In this document: one piece after another, positions 7,428 to 12,484 of the stretch | How positions within the stretch are numbered: position 1 is the stretch's first letter | Layout: every line of letters begins with the position of its first letter | Assembly: GCA_027623585.1 (NCBI GenBank) | Contig: JAQBVK010000037.1 | Span: 1-12,484 of the forward strand | Reading direction: 5' to 3' | From: Planctomycetota bacterium | Lineage (GTDB): Bacteria > Planctomycetota > UBA1135 | DNA: 12,484 nt | The notes under the pieces: model-generated | Told to the model about the DNA's origin: nothing | Databases searched by the model: none | The model's input: the letters and a program-made list of their open reading frames with translations, nothing else | Program-made: the position numbers and the translations under genes

Positions 7428-9119
7428 TCAGACGGTCTCGCGCGGCGGCCGGGCGCTGCCAGGAAGCAGCCGCGCCGCCCACGGCGCTGATTCGACGGCG
7501 GCGGCCGGGAGTTCCAGCCAAGGGGCGGTGTCGAGGGCCAAGGTGACCATTTCACCGGATTCGAGGCCCGAGCACCAGCCGATGTCCAGCGCCGAGCTCA
7601 ATTCCGCTTCAGAACGCTCTGCGAGGCGCGCGCCGGCTGCCTCGGCCAGCGGTGGAGCAAAGTGCTCGGCGCGCAGCCCGAGTTTGCGCGGCTCGCGGTC
7701 GAAGACGTCGCGGAGGGCGAGCACGAAGCGGCGCATGCGGCCGTTGCGAACGCCGGCATCGGGGAAGAGGATCTCGGCGGCGGCACGGAGTCCGGCCGGA
7801 AGCAGCACGATGCGCGGCAAAGACTCGGCATCGGCGCGGCGCGCGAGGAGCATGAGCGCGCGGCAGGCATCCGCGAGGCTCTCGGAGACGGCCGCGTGGA
7901 ACACCGCCTCTTCCCAAGCGCCGGCCGCCCGCGCGGCAGCGGCGAGGTTGATCACTGCGCTGCGATCGGTCACACGGCGCGCGCGCTCCCCGGTCGGAGG
8001 CAAGCGCGGCTGGGGCGGCTGCCACTGCAGGAGCGTGCGCTGCTGCTCCGCGAGCCCAGCGCGCTGTGCGTCGGGGAGGGCGAGATAGGCGGCGACCGGC
8101 ATTGCGTGCCAGTAGCCACGCCGGCTCCACTCTTCGGCGAGCGCGGAATCGGCGGTCACGAAACGCATCCGGCAACCCGCGGCCCGCAGCCAGAGCGGCG
8201 CCTCCGCCGAGCGCGTTCCGGCCGCGAACCAAGCCGGCACAAAGACCTGCAACTCGCGCGACAAGGGGCGGTGCTCGGCGACCCGCTGCCAGAAGGCATC
8301 TTCTTCTTCGCCATCGCCAGGGCGCAACCGTACGCAGACCGGGCGCAACCAATCGCCGAGACCCGGCACCTCGAAACGGCCTGCGCTCCACGACTCGCGC
8401 TCGGCGGCGCCGAAGACTTCCTCGAGCGCGAAACGCGCAAGGAGCTCTTCACCCAGCGCGGGGCGCGGGTCCTGCGCATCCGGTCCGAGCGTCGGCAGCG
8501 AGGTCCCGCCGAGCCCGAGCGGCAGGCAAGAGCCGCCGAGCCAGGCGCGCAGATGACGACGATCGAGGCCGAGGCGTTCCGGGGTCGGCGGCCCCGAGGC
8601 GAGACCGGCAGTACGGCACTCGTTGTCGGCCAGCGCCGCGACCAGGCGGCCGGTCAAGTGACGCAGCGCCATCGCGATCGCGCGCCGTTCGACCCGCCGC
8701 GCGATGCGGCGCGAAACCACGCCTTCGAGATAACGATCGCGCATCAGGGAACGCGCGAGCCGCGCGCGATCCCACGGCGCGCTGCGCTCCTCCCGCCCAT
8801 CCTGGCCGTGGACGCGAAGATCGGCGACCAGTTCCTCTTCGTCGAAGCGATAACTGCGATAGGCCGTCGCCGCAGCCGGGCAGCCATACTCGCGCAGCAC
8901 CGTTTCCACGTGCTCGGAAATGCTGGTCGTCGCCGCGGGCTCGCAAGCTTCCTGCGCGAGGCGCAGCATCACCACTTCGGTGAACTGTCTCGCGTGATCC
9001 GGATTCTCACCGGCGGTTTCCAAGGCGATCTCCAGCGACTCGACGAGACGCAACTCTTCGAACGCAACGTCCGAGCCGTCGCGCTTGCGCACGCGGGTGG
9101 GCACCTTGCCGGCGCTCAC
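7428..9119 (-). CDS. ATP-cone protein with NrdD-like (class III ribonucleotide reductase-like) body, probably not a complete enzyme
   Basis: The protein has 563 residues. Residues 8-92 form an ATP-cone: VRKRDGSDVAF at 10-20, then ISEHVETVLREYG at 67-79 and AYRSYR at 86-91. ATP-cones bind ATP/dATP and set the activity of ribonucleotide reductases and NrdR. Residues 115-173 resemble the helical segment that follows the cone in anaerobic reductases. The rest weakly matches NrdD landmarks: GCRMRF at 315-320, as around the thiyl-radical cysteine finger loop, with C316; AVINLAAAARAAG at 388-400, like the VTINLPR strand; and a GL...E....GARLA region at 482-500. The protein ends where NrdD would continue into its zinc-binding cysteines and glycyl-radical loop, and neither is present. 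The start is GTG at 9119, overlapping the nrdR stop. I infer a nucleotide-sensing regulator or pseudoenzyme; the ATP-cone is sure, the NrdD relationship tentative. Confidence 0.75.
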   Translation of the reverse strand: MSAGKVPTRVRKRDGSDVAFEELRLVESLEIALETAGENPDHARQFTEVVMLRLAQEACEPAATTSISEHVETVLREYGCPAAATAYRSYRFDEEELVADLRVHGQDGREERSAPWDRARLARSLMRDRYLEGVVSRRIARRVERRAIAMALRHLTGRLVAALADNECRTAGLASGPPTPERLGLDRRHLRAWLGGSCLPLGLGGTSLPTLGPDAQDPRPALGEELLARFALEEVFGAAERESWSAGRFEVPGLGDWLRPVCVRLRPGDGEEEDAFWQRVAEHRPLSRELQVFVPAWFAAGTRSAEAPLWLRAAGCRMRFVTADSALAEEWSRRGYWHAMPVAAYLALPDAQRAGLAEQQRTLLQWQPPQPRLPPTGERARRVTDRSAVINLAAAARAAGAWEEAVFHAAVSESLADACRALMLLARRADAESLPRIVLLPAGLRAAAEILFPDAGVRNGRMRRFVLALRDVFDREPRKLGLRAEHFAPPLAEAAGARLAERSEAELSSALDIGWCSGLESGEMVTLALDTAPWLELPAAAVESAPWAARLLPGSARPPRETV

Positions 9120-9580
9120 GCTCCGCCGCCCTTCTGAAGCAATGGCTTCAACTCTTCGAGAAACTGTTGGACGTCTTTGAACTCGCGGTAAACACTGGCG
9201 AAGCGCACGTAGGCGACCTGGTCGAGCTTCTTCAACTCTTCCATCACCAACTGGCCGATGTATTTGCTGCTGACTTCGCGATCAAACATCTCGGTCAGAC
9301 GCCGCTCGATGTCGGAAGTGATGCGCTCGAGATCTTCCATGGCGACCGGACGCTTCTCGCAGGCCTTGAGCATGCCTTTGAGAATCTGGCTGCGGTCGAA
9401 GGGCACGCGGGAGCCGTCCTTCTTCACCACCCGTAGCGGAGTCTCCTCCATGCGCTCATAGGTCGTGAAGCGGCGACTGCACTCGAGGCATTCGCGGCGT
9501 CGCCGGATCGAGATTCCGTCGGCAGAGGCCCGGGAATCGATGACTCGATCGTTGTCCGTGTTGCAGTAGGGGCAGCGCAA
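9116..9580 (-). CDS. nrdR: Transcriptional repressor NrdR
   Basis: NrdR represses ribonucleotide reductase genes in response to the ATP/dATP level by binding NrdR boxes in their promoters. The 154-residue protein has the standard two-domain build and length. There is an N-terminal zinc ribbon with cysteines at 3, 6, 31 and 34 (RCPYC...RRECLEC) followed by RRFTTYER, and an ATP-cone at about 49-139 with VVKKDGSRVPFDR and ASVYREFKD. The start is a TTG at 9580-9578, because family members begin M-x-C-P-x-C. The frame is open further, to an ATG at 9661, but that extension lacks family similarity and would collide with the divergent gene. No good Shine-Dalgarno precedes the TTG. The Gly-rich C-terminus KGGGA is encoded by AAGGGCGGCGGAGC, which can also serve as ribosome-binding site for the next gene, whose GTG overlaps this stop. 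Confidence 0.96.
   Translation of the reverse strand: MRCPYCNTDNDRVIDSRASADGISIRRRRECLECSRRFTTYERMEETPLRVVKKDGSRVPFDRSQILKGMLKACEKRPVAMEDLERITSDIERRLTEMFDREVSSKYIGQLVMEELKKLDQVAYVRFASVYREFKDVQQFLEELKPLLQKGGGA
9129..9133 (-). promoter_or_regulatory. Ribosome-binding site of the ATP-cone gene, inside nrdR
   Basis: AAGGG (complement of 9129-9133) lies 9 nt before the GTG start at 9119, within the last codons of nrdR. It supports GTG as the start and, with the GTGA overlap, coupled translation of the two ATP-cone proteins. Confidence 0.5.
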
Positions 9581-9659
9581 AGGCCAGCAGTCGCGGTCGC
9601 GGGATCTCCAGAGGGGTTCTACCACAAGGGGTAGCGCTGATCCAGGATAGAGGCGCGCC
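9581..9659. promoter_or_regulatory. Divergent control region of nrdR and the phosphodiesterase gene
   Basis: These 79 nt separate the starts of nrdR (minus) and the phosphodiesterase gene (plus) and should hold both promoters. On the plus strand, TAGAGG at 9648-9653 is a fair Shine-Dalgarno sequence 6 nt before the ATG at 9660. A small inverted repeat, CTACC / GGTAG (9619-9623 and 9630-9634, 6-nt loop), could be a leader hairpin or operator half-sites. I do not see an AT-rich palindrome resembling the known NrdR box, nor confident -35/-10 pairs. Confidence 0.4.
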
Positions 9660-10394
9660 ATGTCGCATCCCCCTCACCCGCCGCTCCCACGCTGGATCGG
9701 TCACCGGGGCGCCGCGGAGCGCGCGCCGGAGAACACCTTGGCCAGCCTGCGGCGCGCCGCCGCCGACGGAGCGCAGTGGGTGGAGTTCGATCTGCGCCTC
9801 ACGGCCGACGGGCGGCCGGTGTTGCTCCATGACGCCACACTCGAGCGCACGACCAACGGCTGTGGGCCGCTTGCGGCTCAGCGCTGGGCGGATCTGCGCG
9901 GGCTGGACGCCGGCAGTTGGTTCGGCCACGACTTCCGCGGCGAGGCGATCCCTTCGCTCGCTCAAGCACTGGAGTGCTGCGCCGCGCTCGGCCTCGGCGC
10001 GAACCTCGAGTTGAAGGCCGAGGCGGGCGGCGAGGACGCGCTGGTCGCGGCGGTGGCGGAGGCCCTGGAGAAATGCCAGGTGCCGGTGATCGTTTCCGCC
10101 TTCGAGATCGAAGCCTTGGAGTGCGCCGCGCGGCGCATGCCGAAGATCGCGCGCGGACTGTTGTGCCACGGAGCGCCGATCGACGCGGGACATCGAGCGC
10201 GCGCGCTCGGTTGCGCGAGCGTACACGTGGCCGAGGGAGCGCTCGACTTGGAGCGCTCAATCGCTCTCCGCGCCGACGGCGCAAGCCTACTCGCCTACAC
10301 CGTGAACGATTGCGCGCGCGCGCGTGCCCTGTACGAGTTCGGCGTGGCCGCGGTCTTCACCGACGATCCAGCACGCTTTGCCGCCGCTTTCTGA
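9660..10394 (+). CDS. Glycerophosphodiester phosphodiesterase
   Basis: The enzyme hydrolyses deacylated phospholipids (glycerophosphodiesters) to glycerol-3-phosphate and an alcohol, using a metal ion in a TIM barrel. At 244 residues it is a typical cytosolic UgpQ-type GDPD, with no signal peptide. Catalytic features are all present: GHRG with H15 and R16; APENT with E24 and N25; VEFDLRLTADG with E42 and D44; LLHD with H57; ERTTNG at 62-67; NLELK with E117 and K119; LAYTVN at 211-216; and the closing VFTDDP at 232-237. The start ATG at 9660 has TAGAGG 6 nt upstream. It is transcribed away from nrdR and converges on glpD, whose product consumes glycerol-3-phosphate; the two coding ends overlap by 38 nt. 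The ethanolamine, choline or glycerol preference cannot be told. Confidence 0.94.
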   Translation: MSHPPHPPLPRWIGHRGAAERAPENTLASLRRAAADGAQWVEFDLRLTADGRPVLLHDATLERTTNGCGPLAAQRWADLRGLDAGSWFGHDFRGEAIPSLAQALECCAALGLGANLELKAEAGGEDALVAAVAEALEKCQVPVIVSAFEIEALECAARRMPKIARGLLCHGAPIDAGHRARALGCASVHVAEGALDLERSIALRADGASLLAYTVNDCARARALYEFGVAAVFTDDPARFAAAF

Positions 10395-11883
10395 CCACTT
10401 CCGTGAGCGCGCGCTGCGCTTCGGGCGCCAAGGTCCAGCCCAGGCGCGTGCGCCGGAACAGCACGTCCTGAGCGCTTTGCGCAAACTCTTCGCGCAGAAA
10501 CCAATCCAACTCGGCGGAGAGCAGGCCGGGCACGATCTCCGGCCCCAGGTCCGCGAGGCTGTGGGCGTGAGCGATCACGCGCAGCGCTTGCTCGCCGTGC
10601 CGGGCCGCCAGATCGTCGGCGAGATCGGAGTCCAGTTCGGGGATTCGCCGGCGCAGTTCGCCGGCCAGCACTTCGCGGGACCGCCCGCCGCCCGGCAAAC
10701 TCGCCGCAGCGGTCCAGGCTGGGCCAGCTGGCGGCAAGCAGGGCTCGAGCAGCGCGAGCGCCTCCTCGGCGAGCGCACGGTGGGTCGTGAGCTTGCCTCC
10801 GAAGAGGTGCAGAATCGGCACCGTAGGCACCTCGCGGTCGAGCAGCAATTTGCGGTCGCGCGTCCCCCGCGCCGGATCTCCCCGCCCGTCGTCGAACAGC
10901 GGTCGAACGCCGCTGAAACTAGCCAACACCTGCTCCGGCCGCGGCGGATCTTTGAGCCAGCGCGCGGCGGCCCGGCACAGATACTCCACTTCTTCGGCGC
11001 GCGGGGCTGAAGACTCGGGCGCTCCGTGCAAGGGCGTGTCCGTGGTGCCGAGCAACGCAAGCTCGCGCCCCCACGGCAGCAGAAAGACGACTCGGCGATC
11101 CGCGTTCTGGAACAGATAGCCGTGCTTCCCTTCCCAAGTTCGACGGAGCACCAGATGCGTTCCCTGAACCAGACGCACTCGCGCCGCAGGCGGCCGAGCA
11201 GCCACGCGGCCCGCGACTTCCATCACCCATGGACCGGCGGCGTTCACCAACGCGCGCGCGCGGATCGTTTCACGGTCTCCGAGCGGCGCGCCACTCTCCG
11301 CATCGTGGCGCTGCACTTGCGCCTCCCAAGCGTCCGTGGAGCGCCGCGCGGAGATCAAGGATGTCCGCGTACGCACCAACGCGCCGCGCGCGGCGGCGTC
11401 CCGCGCGAGCGCGATCACGAGCCGCGCGTCATCGGTGCGCGCATCGTGGTAAGCGAATCCGTGACGGAAGGAATCCTTCAGCGCCGCGCCGCCAGGATCG
11501 GTGCTGAGGTCCACGGCGCTGGAAGCGGGCAGCGCGCCCGCGCCGCCGATGCGGTCGTAGAGCAACAGGCCGAGGCGCAACAGCCAGCGCGGTCGCTGCG
11601 CCGAATCATGCGGCAGCAGCAATCGCAGCGGTTCCACCAGGTGCGGCGCGCCCTTGAGCAGCAGCGCGCGTTCGCGCAACGCTTCGCGCACGAGGCGAAA
11701 CTCACGATGCTCGAGATAGCGCAGTCCGCCGTGGATCAATTTGCTGGTAGCGCTGCTGGTGGCGCCCGCGAGATCACCGCGCTCGATCAAGGCCACCTTC
11801 CAGCCGCGCCCCGCGGCGTCGCGCGCGATCGCGCAGCCGTTCACGCCGCCGCCGATCACGAGGAGGTCGTGGAGCTCGCTCAT
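10357..11883 (-). CDS. glpD: Aerobic glycerol-3-phosphate dehydrogenase
   Basis: GlpD is a peripheral inner-membrane flavoenzyme that oxidises glycerol-3-phosphate to dihydroxyacetone phosphate and passes electrons to quinone. The 508-residue length matches the E. coli enzyme (about 501). The FAD-binding Rossmann motif is at the N-terminus (LLVIGGGVNG at 7-16, with acidic E34 after the second strand). It is followed by SKLIHGGLRYLEHREFRLVREAL at 47-69 with the substrate-side Gly-Gly-Leu-Arg-Tyr, then RARALVNAAGPW, RLVQGTHLVL, LGTTDT, SGVRPL and GGKLTTHR, all typical of the family, and a C-terminal helical domain. The start is ATG at 11883, overlapping the mnmE stop as ATGA; the longer open frame upstream is antisense to mnmE. 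The 3' end overlaps the convergent phosphodiesterase gene. No glpF or glpK is in the window, so the glycerol-3-phosphate source suggested here is phospholipid diesters. Confidence 0.96.
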   Translation of the reverse strand: MSELHDLLVIGGGVNGCAIARDAAGRGWKVALIERGDLAGATSSATSKLIHGGLRYLEHREFRLVREALRERALLLKGAPHLVEPLRLLLPHDSAQRPRWLLRLGLLLYDRIGGAGALPASSAVDLSTDPGGAALKDSFRHGFAYHDARTDDARLVIALARDAAARGALVRTRTSLISARRSTDAWEAQVQRHDAESGAPLGDRETIRARALVNAAGPWVMEVAGRVAARPPAARVRLVQGTHLVLRRTWEGKHGYLFQNADRRVVFLLPWGRELALLGTTDTPLHGAPESSAPRAEEVEYLCRAAARWLKDPPRPEQVLASFSGVRPLFDDGRGDPARGTRDRKLLLDREVPTVPILHLFGGKLTTHRALAEEALALLEPCLPPAGPAWTAAASLPGGGRSREVLAGELRRRIPELDSDLADDLAARHGEQALRVIAHAHSLADLGPEIVPGLLSAELDWFLREEFAQSAQDVLFRRTRLGWTLAPEAQRALTEVVRKRRQSVLDRR

Positions 11884-12484
11884 TTCCCAACGCAGAAGCG
11901 CGCGAACAAACGGTCGAGCAAGGCCTCCGGCAAGAGCGCGCCAGCGAGTTCCGCGAGCGCGTTCAGGGCAGCGCGCAACTCTTCGGCGACGAGGTCCTGC
12001 GCCCCGCCTTGTGAGTTCCAACTCTGCGCGCGTTCGACGGCCGCTGCGGCGCATTCGAAGGCCTCGGCGTGACGCGCGGCCGAGGCGAGGCGCGCGGCGA
12101 GAGCCTGCTCGCGCTCGGCGCAGGCGTGGGCCGTGGCGTGCTCCAATTCGTCGAAGCCGGTTCCGCGCACAACACTCACGGCGACCGCAGAGCGCAGAGA
12201 ACTCGGAGGGAGCATCGCGCGGGCGGGCAACTCGGCCTTGGTCAGGACGATCAGATGCGGCTCTTCGATCGTGATCGATGGATCATGACCGGCGGGGTCG
12301 GAGAGATCCACGCAGAGCCACACGAAATCCGCGCCGTCGGGTTCGCTCGCGGCGCGCGCGCGCGCGGCGGCGTCGCGCGCATCCACCGCATCCGCGCCAG
12401 CGCCCGGCCCGTCGAGCAATCGCCACGGCAACTCCGCGCCGGCCACGGGCCATATCGCCTCGAGACGGTCGCGCGTCGTGCCCG
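11880..12484 (-). CDS. mnmE: tRNA modification GTPase MnmE, C-terminal part
   Basis: MnmE with MnmG installs the 5-carboxymethylaminomethyl group on U34 of certain tRNAs, using 5-formyl-THF-derived carbon. The window holds the last 200 residues; the formyl-THF-binding N-domain and Walker A lie beyond the right edge. The fragment opens with GTTRD (the G2 switch, residues 1-5 as visible here), then LLDGPG (24-27 for the DxxG of G3) and VLTKAE in the G4 place (81-84). A helical domain with VAEELRAALNALAELAG follows, and the end is the diagnostic FCVGK with the conserved cysteine at visible residue 197. G3 is DGPG rather than DTAG, G4 is TKAE rather than NKxD, and the G5 position reads SVV rather than SAK, so guanine binding may be altered. 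The stop overlaps the glpD start (ATGA). The family is secure; the activity is less so. Confidence 0.9.
   Translation of the reverse strand, partial: GTTRDRLEAIWPVAGAELPWRLLDGPGAGADAVDARDAAARARAASEPDGADFVWLCVDLSDPAGHDPSITIEEPHLIVLTKAELPARAMLPPSSLRSAVAVSVVRGTGFDELEHATAHACAEREQALAARLASAARHAEAFECAAAAVERAQSWNSQGGAQDLVAEELRAALNALAELAGALLPEALLDRLFARFCVGK

Noticed and set aside
7662..9137. 491-codon + strand open frame opposite the ATP-cone gene
   Set aside because: Low-complexity Arg/Ala/Gly composition and no motif; the minus-strand ATP-cone explains the region.
9581..9660. NrdR-box operator upstream of nrdR
   Set aside because: No AT-rich palindrome of the known type is visible; the only symmetry is a 5-nt inverted repeat with a 6-nt loop.
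9581..9661. NrdR starting at the ATG at 9661
   Set aside because: The 27 extra residues have no family similarity and would fill the divergent promoter space; the zinc ribbon starts right after the TTG at 9580.
11026..12072. 348-codon + strand open frame opposite glpD and mnmE
   Set aside because: It has no recognisable domain, while both minus-strand genes have intact motifs over the same bases.
12350..12367. Alternating GC tract, possible Z-DNA or simple repeat
   Set aside because: It encodes the Ala/Arg-rich stretch after the MnmE G3 motif and is expected at this base composition; similar short tracts occur elsewhere, for example near 10312-10324.

Overview
The window is GC-rich and almost fully coding: nine genes, two of them cut by the window edges, with no RNA gene, insertion sequence, CRISPR array or prophage that I can see. 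The genes are mainly chromosomal housekeeping genes (smc, nrdR, glpD, mnmE), so this reads as core chromosome of a high-GC Gram-negative-type bacterium. The wording of some proteins, such as the region after the SMC N-terminal head and the OPT transporter, would fit Planctomycetota or a similar lineage, but that is a weak inference from memory.

Layout. (1) 1-150: the + strand tail of a metallo-beta-lactamase-fold hydrolase. (2) 151-2759: a minus-strand pair made of an OPT-family oligopeptide transporter followed by a family 2 glycosyltransferase. They overlap by 4 nt, and the glycosyltransferase stop codon abuts the stop of the convergent hydrolase. (3) 2824 to about 3767, + strand: a secreted or lipoprotein M28 / glutaminyl-cyclase-like enzyme. 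Its last codons look frameshifted, and it converges on smc across a long palindrome that holds both stop codons. (4) 9580 down to 3788, minus strand: nrdR, then a 563-residue ATP-cone protein that looks like a reduced class III ribonucleotide reductase, then smc, all tightly packed (4-nt overlap, then 4-nt gap). (5) 9660-10394, + strand: a glycerophosphodiester phosphodiesterase, convergent with and overlapping glpD. (6) Minus strand from the right edge: mnmE (3' part), then glpD with a 4-nt ATGA overlap.

How the genes relate. The phosphodiesterase releases glycerol-3-phosphate and GlpD oxidises it, so these convergent genes form one phospholipid-glycerol salvage route. NrdR senses nucleotides through its ATP-cone, and the next gene carries a second ATP-cone on an NrdD-like body that appears to lack the glycyl-radical/zinc C-terminus. 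This makes a candidate nucleotide-sensing pseudoenzyme or regulator, co-transcribed with the condensin gene smc. That protein is the least conventional element of the window and the best candidate for an undescribed system. Other points to check are the peptidase frameshift, the degenerate GTPase motifs of MnmE and the divergent SMC hinge.
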